A DNA stretch of 64,000 bases from assembly GCF_007747795.1 (NCBI RefSeq), contig NZ_CP036275.1, positions 7,432,001 through 7,496,000 of the forward strand. Direction: 5' to 3'. How positions within the stretch are numbered: the stretch's first letter is position 1; each line of letters starts with the position of its first letter. Below the pieces are notes generated by a model that saw only the letters and a list, made by a program, of their open reading frames with translations, was not told the DNA's origin and ran no database searches. Positions 27,387-36,307 of this stretch are shown one piece after another. The position numbers and the translations under genes were made by a program. The stretch is from Maioricimonas rarisocia. Its GTDB lineage: Bacteria; Planctomycetota; Planctomycetia; Planctomycetales; Planctomycetaceae.

Positions 27387-27617
27387 GACCCTTCTCCCTG
27401 CGTTGGAATCGTTCGCGCGATGCGGTCCGGTTGTCCGGAGAATAACAGTCACGTCCTCCCGGGCAAGTGGCGCAATCCGTGCATGTCGAAGAGGGGCAGC
27501 TCAGTGCCGGCGAGCGGCTCATCCGATACAGACAGTGTGCCCGCGACAACGCGACTGCATGACGGAACGTCGCGGCCGCACAGTTCCCGCTTCACTCCCC
27601 TCACCCCGCTGATCACG

Positions 27618-28079
27618 ATGCGATTCCTCCGGACACATCTGTTGCCGATTCCCTGCCTGGCTCTGCTGCTGCTCGCTGGCACTGCGGGCTGTCATGCGAC
27701 CGGCGGCCACGTGGAGACGGTTTGCTGCGCTCCCTCAGGCTGCTGCCCGACCGTGATCGAGGGACGCTGGAAGGGGGAGTGGGTCAGCGACGTCAACGGT
27801 CATCGCGGTCTGCTGAAGGCCCGGATTTCGCACATCGAAGGAAGCCAGTACCGAGTGTGCTACACGGGCACTTTCTGGGGACTGCTGCCGTTCGTCTTTG
27901 CGACCGAGATGGACGTCGTGCAGGATGGAGGCGTGGCCCGGTTCCAGGGTTCCGAGGATCTGGGGCCGCTGGTCGGGGGGACGTTCTCGTACTCGGGATC
28001 CGCCACGTGCGATGAGTTCGTGGCAAGGTTCCGCTCCGATGAGGATCACGGGACGTTCCGGATGTCCCGGGTGGATTGA
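27618..28079 (+). CDS. Lipoprotein of unknown function
   Basis: Starting at ATG 27618 the 153-residue product has a signal peptide ending in the lipobox AGTAGC. The mature protein begins with several Cys residues (CCAPSGCC) and continues as a beta-rich domain (IEGRWKGEWVSDVNGH...). The longer open frame from 27045 is antisense to the amidohydrolase gene and is rejected. I do not recognise the domain. Confidence 0.65.
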   Translation: MRFLRTHLLPIPCLALLLLAGTAGCHATGGHVETVCCAPSGCCPTVIEGRWKGEWVSDVNGHRGLLKARISHIEGSQYRVCYTGTFWGLLPFVFATEMDVVQDGGVARFQGSEDLGPLVGGTFSYSGSATCDEFVARFRSDEDHGTFRMSRVD

Positions 28080-28091
28080 GGCGGTCCGGCG

Positions 28092-28110
28092 CACGGCTCG
28101 CAGAGCCGGA
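28092..28110. repeat. Palindromic repeat, family C (imperfect)
   Basis: CACGGCTC-GCA-GAGCCGGA: the same left arm and loop as 26046, with two changes at the right end. Confidence 0.5.
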
Positions 28111-28182
28111 TGCAGTCAGCCGGACCGAAGGCCGTTCGGCGGCCGGCCCTACGTCCTGAACATGCTCGTTCGTAGTCCGTAG

Positions 28183-28208
28183 GGTGGGTTAGCGAAGCGT
28201 AACCCACC
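28183..28208. repeat. Palindromic repeat, family K
   Basis: Arms GGTGGGTTA and TAACCCACC (9 bp) with loop GCGAAGCG, preceded by TAG. Similar TAGGGTG...CACC palindromes are widespread in bacteria. The hairpins at 46197 and 46570 keep the ends but have a different paired stem. Confidence 0.6.
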
Positions 28209-28250
28209 ACAATCGAATGCCAGCCCCAGCCCGCATCCGCAAAAGAACCA

Positions 28251-28284
28251 TCAGCAGGCAGGAGTGCCGGCCCCGCCTTTTCAC
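28251..28284. repeat. Degenerate palindromic repeat, family B
   Basis: CAGGCAGGAGTGCCGGCCCC followed by a CTTTTCACAGGTGGATGC tail, matching the copy and tail at 28542 with several substitutions. Confidence 0.5.
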
Positions 28285-28306
28285 AGGTGGATGCTTTGAA
28301 GGGTAG

Positions 28307-28342
28307 CCTCGGTTGCTCGCCAACCGGGGCCGGCGCAGCCGG
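28307..28342 (+). repeat. REP-like two-hairpin element, family A, remote copy
   Basis: Arms CCTCGGTTG and CAACCGGGG around CTCGC, then CCGGC-GCA-GCCGG. It lies about 24 kb from the RAYT gene. Flanks GGGTAGCC and GGCAGGAGGC match the inverted copy at 4401-4450. Confidence 0.7.
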
Positions 28343-28541
28343 CAGGAGGCCAGCAGCATCCAGCGTGCCCTTCGCGATGTCGATGACACCCGTCGGTGAA
28401 CACACACACTCAGGGCGCCTCCCGTCACGCCTTTCGGGCGCTGCTGACCACCCGAAGGAAGTGACATCGCACGACGTTCGCACTGGCGGAACAAGCCGCC
28501 AGTGGCACCCGAATGGCAGGCCGCTGGTGTCGTCGTTTGAA

Positions 28542-28561
28542 GGCAGGGAGGAATGCCTGCC
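28542..28561. repeat. Palindromic repeat, family B (one mismatch)
   Basis: GGCAGGGA-GGAA-TGCCTGCC, followed by CCCAC, a T-run and CACTGGTGGATGC as at 28251. Confidence 0.55.
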
Positions 28562-28598
28562 CCACTTTTTCACTGGTGGATGCCTGCCACTGAACACG

Positions 28599-28617
28599 CA
28601 CGGCTCACAGAGCGGTG
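28599..28617. repeat. Palindromic repeat, family C (variant)
   Basis: CACGGCTC-ACA-GAGCGGTG, one mismatch in the stem; followed by GCAC like the copy at 26046. Confidence 0.5.
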
Positions 28618-28647
28618 GCACACGGGCCACGACCGATCCTGCAACGA

Positions 28648-29625
28648 TCAGCAGGGATTCACGTCGATCGTTTCGCCGGTGTCGAGACTCTGCTGCACCG
28701 CCTGCACGGCGGCGAAGGCGCGACACAGATCGGAAAGGTCCGGGACCGGGATCAGGCCGCCGACGACTCGCCGGGTGAAGTGATCGAGCTGGACGTCGAA
28801 GCTGGTCCGGTCTTCCTTGAGGATCTCGATCTGCGTCTGTCCGCGGCAGCTCCAGTGGATGCGGGCGGCACCTTCGATCTCCGCGATCCCGTCGGCACAG
28901 GCGCAGGCGATGCGGACGGAATGGTCATCGACGGAAATCGTCTGAACGGGCGAGTCCTGCAGCGGCGAGATCTCGTGTTCGATTTCGAGCGTCAGATCGC
29001 CGACGTGGAGTTCTTTCTGCAAGGACCGGCGGTGGAATTCGACACGGGCGCGAAACGATTCCGGCGAGAGACGTTCCGCAGTGACGCGTCCCGGGGCCGC
29101 CTGCAGAACGTAGGTGGCCAGGTCGAACAGCTGCGCGAGATCACGCCAGACGGCATCGGCCCCGCGCAGCTTTGCAGAGATCGAGAGGTCCTGAGCGGGC
29201 CCCAGGCGGGCGGCGATCAGCTCGCGAAGACGAATTGAGGCGGGCATGTGCCGCAGCGGCAGGCCCGGCATTGCGACGATGCCGAGGCGGCGGGCATCGG
29301 ATTCAAGCCCCTGCAGCAGGGTCAGGCCCGCGTCGGCGATTTCGGCAGCGAGGCAGGGGACGGATTCCTCGACGGCGAACTGCAGGGGACACATGCCGAG
29401 CCAGTCGGTCTGCAGCAGCAGCACGGCGGAGACGTCGGGACGGCGGAGCAGAGCCCGGATTCCTTCCGCGGGGTGTGCTTTCAGTTCCTCGGCGACATGG
29501 ACGGCCCGGGCCGGAACCGGATCGTAGACGGCGGTGACGCGAAAACGCCGCCCGTGACGCATGATGCCGGGACGGTAACGCGTCTCCCAGTCGGGTCCGG
29601 GGCCAATGATTCCCAGGTCGAGCAT
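28648..29625 (-). CDS. Gfo/Idh/MocA-like oxidoreductase with altered motifs
   Basis: A 325-residue protein starting LDLGIIGPGPDWETRYRPG, which resembles the Rossmann start of Gfo/Idh/MocA sugar dehydrogenases but with a poor glycine motif. The usual EKP lysine motif is replaced by AAEI in the segment CLAAEIADAGL, so classical catalysis is doubtful. The C-terminal half has the alpha/beta form of the family. The stop of the exchanger gene lies 27 bases upstream on the same strand, implying co-transcription. Confidence 0.65.
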   Translation of the reverse strand: MLDLGIIGPGPDWETRYRPGIMRHGRRFRVTAVYDPVPARAVHVAEELKAHPAEGIRALLRRPDVSAVLLLQTDWLGMCPLQFAVEESVPCLAAEIADAGLTLLQGLESDARRLGIVAMPGLPLRHMPASIRLRELIAARLGPAQDLSISAKLRGADAVWRDLAQLFDLATYVLQAAPGRVTAERLSPESFRARVEFHRRSLQKELHVGDLTLEIEHEISPLQDSPVQTISVDDHSVRIACACADGIAEIEGAARIHWSCRGQTQIEILKEDRTSFDVQLDHFTRRVVGGLIPVPDLSDLCRAFAAVQAVQQSLDTGETIDVNPC

Positions 29626-29652
29626 TCCGGTGATGTCAGTTGGTGAGCCGGC

Positions 29653-30729
29653 TCAGACAAGAAACTGAACGACGCTGTAGATCACGTACGTCAGGACAAG
29701 TGGACCGCCCATCCACCGCGCAAAGTGCCCCTGGCGAACCGCCCGAAATATGCACAGACGAAAATACGTCAACGTTACGAGCATAAACGGTAGATGAATC
29801 CAGAGAAAGACAGTCGGCAGCGAGGCTTCGTAGATGAGGGGCAGAGGTTTGGCGGCGGCTGCGGCGCCGGTCACAAACAGAATGTTGAGTACGTCCGCAC
29901 CGATGACGTTGCCGACAAGCAGTTCCGGATGACCGCGACGGAGTGACGTCATTCCGACAATCAGTTCCGGCAGTGACGTTCCGAAAGCGACGAGCGTTGC
30001 CGAGATCACCACTTCGGGCACGCCGAACCGGCCCGCGAGCATCGAGACACACACGATGGTCACCCGGCTACCGACGAGGACGAGCAACAGCCCGGCGACG
30101 ATCATGCCGAACGACCTGGTTGGTGGCGGAGCCGCCCGAGGAGCGGGTTCTTCGTCGATGGCCGGGACGGGAGCGACGTCAGCCACTGCCGCAACGGCTT
30201 CGGCATCGACGCCGTGTCCCCGGCTCCAGTGGACCGAGATCGCCAGATAGGCCGCCAGCAGCAGCAGAAACAGGTAGCCGATCGAGCGGGGAATGACCGC
30301 CTGATCGCCGTGCAGGAAGTACATCAGGTAGCAGATGGCCGCGAGCAGGACGGCACTGCCGAACTGCACCCAGCCCTGCCTCGAAAGGACGTACCGATCG
30401 GCCGGCAACGGCACCAGCAGAGCGCCCAGGCCGAAGATCAGCGCGGTATCGGCGATGACCGAACCGACGGCATTTCCCAGTGCGAGGCCGGCGTTCCCCT
30501 GCCAGGCCGCCATGACGGAGACGGCGCATTCGGGGGCGGTGGTTCCGAGCGAGACAATCGTGGCACCGACGATGACCTTGGGAAGACCGGAGCGGTAGGC
30601 GAGTTCGGAGGCGCCGTGAACCAGCCAGTCGGCTCCCTGCGACAGGACCCAGAGCGCAACGGCACTGATCAGCAGCAACAGAGGACTGCCGAGCGGCTCA
30701 AACCACGCTTCCGGTATCAGATGCTCCAT
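29653..30729 (-). CDS. Sodium/calcium exchanger family (CaCA, YrbG-like) protein
   Basis: A 358-residue protein with about ten membrane helices and the two inverted alpha-repeats that define the CaCA superfamily: [14 protein letters not shown] and [16 protein letters not shown], whose acidic residues bind the cation. A hydrophilic, Pro/Ala-rich loop separates the halves. It exchanges Ca2+ (or another cation) for Na+ or K+ across the inner membrane. GGGGG sits before the ATG at 30729; the frame from 30759 is less likely. Confidence 0.88.
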   Translation of the reverse strand: MEHLIPEAWFEPLGSPLLLLISAVALWVLSQGADWLVHGASELAYRSGLPKVIVGATIVSLGTTAPECAVSVMAAWQGNAGLALGNAVGSVIADTALIFGLGALLVPLPADRYVLSRQGWVQFGSAVLLAAICYLMYFLHGDQAVIPRSIGYLFLLLLAAYLAISVHWSRGHGVDAEAVAAVADVAPVPAIDEEPAPRAAPPPTRSFGMIVAGLLLVLVGSRVTIVCVSMLAGRFGVPEVVISATLVAFGTSLPELIVGMTSLRRGHPELLVGNVIGADVLNILFVTGAAAAAKPLPLIYEASLPTVFLWIHLPFMLVTLTYFRLCIFRAVRQGHFARWMGGPLVLTYVIYSVVQFLV

Positions 30730-31017
30730 CAATCCCCCGGTGGTTGGCGTTGCGCGCAACCGTCAGCGACCAAACGAGATTCAGCAAATGACGGCAGACC
30801 CGAGGAATTGAAAGGCCCATCGAATCATCTGCCGGAGACCTTCTCGCCACGCCGCACGTCCGACAGCCTGGACCAGCGGGATTCGCGGAGGCGGCACGGG
30901 TGAATCGCGGCTATCGGTGCGATCCGTACGCGACGTACAATTCCGACGGGAAGGAGAGCCCGCGGGCCGGTATCGTAACCGGTCCACTTCCTGCCGGGAA
31001 GCCCCGAAGGAGCCGCA

Positions 31018-32286
31018 ATGAGCAGCAACCAGACCGCTGGCCAGCATGCAGGTGCCGGGTTCAGCGAGGAAGTGGAACTGAGCGGACACATCATCGACAG
31101 CCTGCTGCTGCCGAAGGTGCTCGACGAGATTTCCAGCCTCGGAGGAGAGTTCGAGATTCTGCAGGTGCAGGTCGGGCATGGCCGCCGCGACCCCAGTTAT
31201 GCCCGACTGCGGATCTCTGCCGAATCGGAGTCTCTGCTCGATGAGATCCTGAAGGAAATCGGCCAGCACGGGGCGGTGCCGGTCAGCCCGGATGACTGCC
31301 GGCTTGAAGCGGCCGACATGGATGGGGCGTTCCCAGAGGGGTTCTACTGCACGACCAACGAGGATACGGAGGTTCGCATATCCGGAGCCTGGATCCCGGT
31401 GAACGATCAGGAGATGGACTGCGGAATCGTCGTCGATCCGAACGGTCCCTCCGCCCGGTGCGTGCCGATGTCGGACGTGCAGAAAGGGGAACTGACCGTC
31501 ATCGGACGGCAGGGAACGCGCGTGCGGCCGGTCGGCCGGGACGCCTCGGGCCATGATGCATTCAGCTTCATGAACAGCACCGTCTCGAGCGAGAAGCCGA
31601 AGGGGGTGACGGTTCGGGATATCGCCCGCGCCATGCGGGCCGCCCGCGAAGGAGATGGTCGCATCCTGATCGTGGCTGGTCCGGCGGTCGTGCACACCGG
31701 CAGCCGGGACCACTTCAGCTATCTGATCGAGCAGGACTACGTGCACCGACTGTTTGCGGGGAATGCTCTCGCGGCACACGACATCGAGCAGTCGATGTTC
31801 GGCACGAGCCTGGGGATCTCGATGTCCCACGGCCGGGCTGCGGACGAAGGGCACGAACATCACCTGCGGTCGATTAACCGGATCCGTCGGCTGGGGGGGA
31901 TCCGGCAGGCGGTCGAAACGGGCGCCCTGACCGAGGGGATCATGTACCAGTGCGTGAAGAAGGACATCCCGTTCGTGCTGGCGGGCAGCATCCGGGATGA
32001 CGGCCCGCTGCCGGACGTGATCACCGATGCTCTGGAAGCTCAGCGGACGATGCGGGAACTCTCACGGGGTGTGACGTTCTGCCTGATGATCGCGACGACG
32101 CTGCACTCGATCGCGACCGGCAACCTGCTGCCGGCCCGCGTGAAGGTCGTGTGTGTCGACATCAACCCGGCCACGGTCACGAAACTGGCGGATCGGGGAA
32201 CATTTCAGACGATCGGTGTCGTGACCGACGTGGAACCGTTCCTGCGGGTGCTGGTGGACGAACTCAAGTCCGCAGACTCCACGTGA
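31018..32286 (+). CDS. LOR/SDH-domain ornithine cyclodeaminase-type enzyme (TIGR00300-like)
   Basis: A 422-residue protein with an N-terminal LOR/SDH regulatory-like domain (ELSGHIIDSLLLPKVLDEI) and the characteristic FYCTTNEDTEVRISGAWI and MDCGIVVDP. The C-terminal half is a Rossmann-like nucleotide-binding region (ILIVAGPAVVHTGS). Related archaeal and cyanobacterial (AgrE/ArgZ C-terminal) proteins convert ornithine to proline and ammonia. The AAGGAG ribosome site is excellent. It stands alone; no arginine catabolism genes adjoin it. Confidence 0.75.
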   Translation: MSSNQTAGQHAGAGFSEEVELSGHIIDSLLLPKVLDEISSLGGEFEILQVQVGHGRRDPSYARLRISAESESLLDEILKEIGQHGAVPVSPDDCRLEAADMDGAFPEGFYCTTNEDTEVRISGAWIPVNDQEMDCGIVVDPNGPSARCVPMSDVQKGELTVIGRQGTRVRPVGRDASGHDAFSFMNSTVSSEKPKGVTVRDIARAMRAAREGDGRILIVAGPAVVHTGSRDHFSYLIEQDYVHRLFAGNALAAHDIEQSMFGTSLGISMSHGRAADEGHEHHLRSINRIRRLGGIRQAVETGALTEGIMYQCVKKDIPFVLAGSIRDDGPLPDVITDALEAQRTMRELSRGVTFCLMIATTLHSIATGNLLPARVKVVCVDINPATVTKLADRGTFQTIGVVTDVEPFLRVLVDELKSADST

Positions 32287-32297
32287 GCGTCGCGGGC

Positions 32298-33035
32298 CTA
32301 GTGCAGGGGCGGCGTGAACCGCGGACCGGCCGCAGCGCGCGGTTCCGGGCTGCCGGATTTCGAAATGTACGTGGCTCCGATCGCGGGAGGAGCCGGAAAC
32401 CAGGCCGCCGCGGTCTGAACATCTGACGCGTCTGCCTCGGGGACCGCAAGAAGTTCGACGCTGCCGGGCCCGGATGGTCGGGCGGCCGTCCGAACCACGC
32501 CCGTCTTGGATGTCTGGTTGCCGGCGAGTTCTTCGAGGCCGGCGAGACGTGCCGAGGCGAGTCGCTCGACACACTGGGCGACCAGTGTGACGGGGACGGG
32601 CCGGTTTCGCTCGCGCCACACGTTCAGATCCTGCAGGCACTGCTCGTGCTGACGCTGCGCAGTCTGTCGCAGGCTGGCGAGCCGTCCGGTCTGACGCTGT
32701 TGTTCGGTCTCGACGAGTCCGCGGAGGTCGGAAAGCCGTTGCTCGAGGCGATCGATCTCTCCACCGAGATCCTGCATCTGCTGTTGTGATTCGGTGGAGA
32801 CCTGATGGGTCGATTCGTCCAGCCGGGCGTCGAGGCGTTCTTCGAGTTCCACCAGCTGGGTTTCGACGCGATTCGCCCAGTAGCCGACCTGAAAGGCGGC
32901 GACGTAGTGGCCCAGAGCGAACCCGACGACCATCAGCAGCACGGAGAACAGTGCAAAAACGCGCAACTGGCGGCCGATGATCTGGTGAATCTGCTCTTCG
33001 AGCTGACGCTTCTGCAGCGAGGTGGCGTCGGTCAT
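32298..33035 (-). CDS. Membrane-anchored coiled-coil protein
   Basis: The ATG at 33035, with GGAG upstream, gives 245 residues: a short cytoplasmic start, one membrane helix (VFALFSVLLMVVGFALGHYV), then a long Gln/Glu/Arg-rich coiled coil (about residues 60-150) and a Pro-rich tail. The function is unknown. The stop is 11 bases from the end of the convergent ornithine cyclodeaminase-type gene. Confidence 0.65.
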   Translation of the reverse strand: MTDATSLQKRQLEEQIHQIIGRQLRVFALFSVLLMVVGFALGHYVAAFQVGYWANRVETQLVELEERLDARLDESTHQVSTESQQQMQDLGGEIDRLEQRLSDLRGLVETEQQRQTGRLASLRQTAQRQHEQCLQDLNVWRERNRPVPVTLVAQCVERLASARLAGLEELAGNQTSKTGVVRTAARPSGPGSVELLAVPEADASDVQTAAAWFPAPPAIGATYISKSGSPEPRAAAGPRFTPPLH

Positions 33036-33513
33036 CGTCGTCTCCTGCTTCGGGCCCGGCGAGTGCGGCGCGCGATGCGGCTGACTGGTCCTCGCCCGCG
33101 TCCAGCGACAGTCGGTGACGACTGCGCACGCGAGCTTCACAAAGAATATCGCCCCGCTGCAATCCTCACGTTGAGCACTGCCGCGACAGCCGGCACCCCC
33201 TGCCTGACCCGCAAAGTTTACCATCCATCCCGAAGGGAGACGCGAGATCAGAGTGGCGGGATGCGCGGCGAGCCCCGCCCCGGACCGTCGTGCCACAGGG
33301 CGGGGAGCGGTCCCGAACGCTGAAGTACGGCGTTCCGGTCAGGACCGTTCTTGACACGGGCCGGTAAAAACGGCGATTCTAGAGCGTGGACGTACCCAAC
33401 CAGCCTCCATGTTCACCTCGCGTCGCAATCCGGTGATAAGCTTTGGTGGCCCATGGCCGATGCGGGCGTGTAGCGATTCGGCACGTACCCTGGCAGGTCC
33501 TGAGGAGACTCTA
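33036..33513. other. 478-base gap between divergent genes
   Basis: It separates the coiled-coil protein gene from the DUF1559 gene. One possible plus-strand promoter was noted (33351). No repeat or RNA gene was seen. Confidence 0.4.
33351..33380 (+). promoter_or_regulatory. Possible sigma-70 promoter for the DUF1559 gene
   Basis: TTGACA at 33351-33356 matches the -35 consensus exactly; GATTCT at 33375-33380 is a weak -10 at 18 bases spacing. It would give a long 5' leader before the start at 33514. Confidence 0.35.
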
Positions 33514-34584
33514 ATGAAACGCACACGACGTCAGCGCGGCTTCACTCTGATTGAGCTACTGGTGGTCATTGCCATCATTGCCCTTCTGATTGCGCTGCTG
33601 CTGCCGGCGGTCCAGCGGGCTCGTGAGGCCGCTCGTCGTTCCTCGTGCCAGAACAACCTGAAGAACATCGCACTGGCACTGCACAACTACCACGACTCGC
33701 ACCGCACGCTACCTCCCGGTCAGATCAACAGGACGTTTGTCACGGACAACATCGGCCGGTACGCGAACCCGGCGGAGGCCCGGTTCCTGCACCAGGTGGA
33801 CCAGAATCTCGACCAGTTCCACGGGACGAGCTGGGTCCTGCACATTCTGCCGATGATCGACGAAGCACCGCTGTACAACTTCTGGCAGTTCGACTGGAAC
33901 GTCCGCACGAACGGCGATCGTGGATTTGCGAACCTGACGACCGGCGATGTGGTATTCCCCCCCAAGACCGATCTGGAAGTCTTCTACTGCCCGAGTCGTC
34001 GCAGCTCGATGAAGGCGACCAGCGAGTATTCGACCTGCGATCGGGTGAACGTCAACTGGACATCGGGCGGCAACGACTACGCCGGCTGTGCCGGTTCGGG
34101 CATTGTCTTCAGCGACGCCACCGACAACACGCAGCCGACCGGCTTTGCCCGGCAGACGTACGCCCTGACGCCGTCCCAGTTGCAGGCCACCGTCGTCAAT
34201 GGGCTGTCCCCATTCACTCAGCATTCGTTCCACATCGGGATCTTCGGCGTGAACTCGTCGACCTCGTTCCGGGACATTTCGGACGGGACGTCGAACGTGA
34301 TCATGCTTTCGGAGCGGCGGATGTTCGCGAACTCGTCACCCAACGAACGGGTGAGCAGCGATGGCTGGGCCTGGGGCGGCCCCTCGACCCTGTTCAGCAC
34401 GCGGTTCGCGCCTCATTCGCGAGAGCATTACGACGAAGCGGACAGCGAACACGACGGCATCGTGCAGGTCGCCCTGTCGGATGGCAGTGTGAAGCTGATC
34501 AGCGTCAACATCGACCTGCGGACCTGGCAGAACCTGGGCAACATGTCGCAAGGATCGCCGGTTGAGAACTTCAGCGGTTTCTGA
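33514..34584 (+). CDS. DUF1559 prepilin-like secreted protein
   Basis: A 356-residue member of the planctomycete DUF1559 family. The N-terminus is a type IV prepilin-like leader: basic residues, then GFTLIELLVVIAIIALL, to be cut after the Gly, followed by AREAARRSSCQNNLKNIALAL. The C-terminal part has VALSDGSVKLIS, the usual DG-x-V tail. Function in the family is unproven; a pseudopilin or envelope role is likely. TGAGGAG lies six bases before the ATG. The next gene encodes its usual kind of partner. Confidence 0.9.
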   Translation: MKRTRRQRGFTLIELLVVIAIIALLIALLLPAVQRAREAARRSSCQNNLKNIALALHNYHDSHRTLPPGQINRTFVTDNIGRYANPAEARFLHQVDQNLDQFHGTSWVLHILPMIDEAPLYNFWQFDWNVRTNGDRGFANLTTGDVVFPPKTDLEVFYCPSRRSSMKATSEYSTCDRVNVNWTSGGNDYAGCAGSGIVFSDATDNTQPTGFARQTYALTPSQLQATVVNGLSPFTQHSFHIGIFGVNSSTSFRDISDGTSNVIMLSERRMFANSSPNERVSSDGWAWGGPSTLFSTRFAPHSREHYDEADSEHDGIVQVALSDGSVKLISVNIDLRTWQNLGNMSQGSPVENFSGF

Positions 34585-34627
34585 GACGCGCTGCGGATCG
34601 GTCGCTGCAGGCGACGACTCAAGACGA

Positions 34628-34668
34628 GAAGGGTGGCCGCGACACGCCGAGTGTCGTCGTCACCCTTC
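34628..34668 (+). terminator. Hairpin after the DUF1559 gene
   Basis: Outer arms GAAGGGTG and CACCCTTC (8 bp) with an inner stem CGACAC / GTGTCG. There is no strong T-run, so it may weaken rather than end transcription before the next gene. Confidence 0.5.
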
Positions 34669-34809
34669 CTGCGTTCTGGAAAAGCGTCTGCAGATGCGTC
34701 AAGATCGTGACGGCGGCGGTGCCGGGACGGGACTGCCTGCAGGCGGAGCGACGTGTCCGATTCACGCATGAGCGGCGTGAGAGTCCGTGGCGGTGAAGGT
34801 ACTCGAAAC

Positions 34810-36003
34810 ATGACGATTCGTTACAAGTGCGATGCCTGCGGCGCGGTCATGAAGATCCGCGATGAGAAAGCCGGGCTGCAGGGGCACTGCCCGACGTGCA
34901 AAGCCGTGTTCACGGTACCGCAGCCGGGAACAGCCGAAGCCCAGGCCTCCGAGTCAGGCATTCACGCCGAAGCGGCCGCCACGAAGGCGGAAAAGTCCGG
35001 CACCAGGGAACAGCAGAGCAGCAAGCCACCGAAAGCCGCCCCGGCCGAATCGGCGAAGGCGGCCCCCGCCGCCGATGATGACGAATTCGACCCGGTCGCC
35101 TTTCTGAGCGGCGACGAAACCAAACCGGCCGGCAAGTCTGCTCCCGGGAAACAGGCGGCCGGCAAGCCGTCCAAGGCGGCACCTGCCAGGAAAGCCGCTC
35201 CCGCAGACGGGGCGAAAGCGGCCGATGGCCCCGATGATGACGACTTCGATCCGGTTGAGTTCCTGATGGATGGACCGGCTCCGTCCCGTCCGCAGCCGGC
35301 TGCTCCACCGTCGCCTCAGCCTCCCCCCTCCCAACCGGGAGCCCGACGTCCTTCGACGCCGCAAGCCCCGGCAGCATCGCCCGACAAGCCGGCCGGAAAC
35401 ACGGCCGCCGAGAAAGCGGGCGCATTGCTGAAGGGGGGAACCAACGCTTCTGCGAATGCCAAGGAACTGCTGTCCCGGTCGGTCGAGGAGAGCCGTGCCC
35501 GATCTGCCGAAATGCCGAAGGAGGAAAAGGAAAGCCGGATCGACTGGGCCGGGATCCGCGGCGAACTTCGTCGCATCGGCCCGCCAGTCGTCGGCGGGAT
35601 CCTCGCCATTGTGGTGATCTACTACGGCATGGACGCAATGCTGGGCGGGGGCATCGACCTTCCGAATCTGGGCCGGGTGGAAGGAACCGTTACGCTGGAC
35701 GGCAAGCCGCTCTCCGGCGCAAAGGTGATCTTTTCCTCCGCGGAGCGAATGGTGGAGAGCCGGAGAGGACGCCAGATCAAGGCCCGAGCGGGGACGGCGA
35801 CGACAGATGACCAGGGGCGGTACGAGCTGATCTACCTGGACAACATCAAAGGGACGGTTGTCGGCCGAAACCGGGTGCAGATCTCGAAGATCAATGAGAA
35901 GGGCCAGGAGGTCATCCCGCCCGACTACGGCATGGCGTCGAAGGTGTTCCGGAACATCGAAGAGGGATACCAGGAGATCGACATCGACGTGAAGACGAAG
36001 TAA
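34810..36003 (+). CDS. Zinc-ribbon, membrane-spanning protein with carboxypeptidase-regulatory-like domain
   Basis: The ATG at 34810, preceded by GAAGG, gives 397 residues. An N-terminal zinc ribbon has CDAC (Cys7, Cys10) and CPTC (Cys27, Cys30). A long Ala/Pro/Lys-rich low-complexity linker follows with two copies of a DDDEFDPVAFL-like motif. One membrane helix (VVGGILAIVVIYYG) leads to a C-terminal beta domain starting VEGTVTLDGKPLSGAKVIF, typical of planctomycete carboxypeptidase-regulatory-like proteins that accompany DUF1559. The topology would put the zinc ribbon in the cytoplasm. Confidence 0.75.
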   Translation: MTIRYKCDACGAVMKIRDEKAGLQGHCPTCKAVFTVPQPGTAEAQASESGIHAEAAATKAEKSGTREQQSSKPPKAAPAESAKAAPAADDDEFDPVAFLSGDETKPAGKSAPGKQAAGKPSKAAPARKAAPADGAKAADGPDDDDFDPVEFLMDGPAPSRPQPAAPPSPQPPPSQPGARRPSTPQAPAASPDKPAGNTAAEKAGALLKGGTNASANAKELLSRSVEESRARSAEMPKEEKESRIDWAGIRGELRRIGPPVVGGILAIVVIYYGMDAMLGGGIDLPNLGRVEGTVTLDGKPLSGAKVIFSSAERMVESRRGRQIKARAGTATTDDQGRYELIYLDNIKGTVVGRNRVQISKINEKGQEVIPPDYGMASKVFRNIEEGYQEIDIDVKTK

Positions 36004-36051
36004 GGCAGCGTCCTCTGTGGGATCCGCTGCGATGGCAGAGCGACGCTTGCG

Positions 36052-36249
36052 CTACGACTGATCCAGGGTCTTGCGGGCAGGTCTGGTGACCACGACCGCC
36101 CCGGATTCCTGCTCCTGCCGCTGCAGATCTTCGACGATGCGCTTCAGATCGTTGCCGAGTGACGCCGCGTGTGCGGTACGGACGCGTCGGATCTCTTCGA
36201 TGATGTCGTCGGTAGGGGGGGCGTTTTCGGCATCACGGATTGTGCTCAT
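36052..36249 (-). CDS. Small acidic helical protein, possibly antitoxin-like
   Basis: A 65-residue protein with GGAGGAG eight bases before the ATG. It includes IIEEIRRVRTAHAASLGNDL, which is similar in style to small planctomycete and cyanobacterial proteins found in or near toxin-antitoxin loci. No toxin gene adjoins it. It lies 58 bases downstream of the esterase gene on the same strand. The call is tentative. Confidence 0.55.
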   Translation of the reverse strand: MSTIRDAENAPPTDDIIEEIRRVRTAHAASLGNDLKRIVEDLQRQEQESGAVVVTRPARKTLDQS

Positions 36250-36307
36250 CCATCAGCTCCTCCGGGTCCACGACCGTCGCGTGTCACCTGCAAGCGGAGT
36301 TTCTGAC

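Larger units (their letters stand above)
28080..28647. other. 568-base intergenic repeat cluster
   Basis: No gene is supported here. It is filled with palindromic repeats of families A, B, C and K (listed separately) between a plus-strand lipoprotein gene and the end of a minus-strand gene, that is, between convergent stops. Confidence 0.6.

Noticed and set aside
27045-27617. Long N-terminal extension of the lipoprotein at 27618
   Set aside because: It overlaps the amidohydrolase gene in antisense, and the signal peptide with lipobox starts at 27618.
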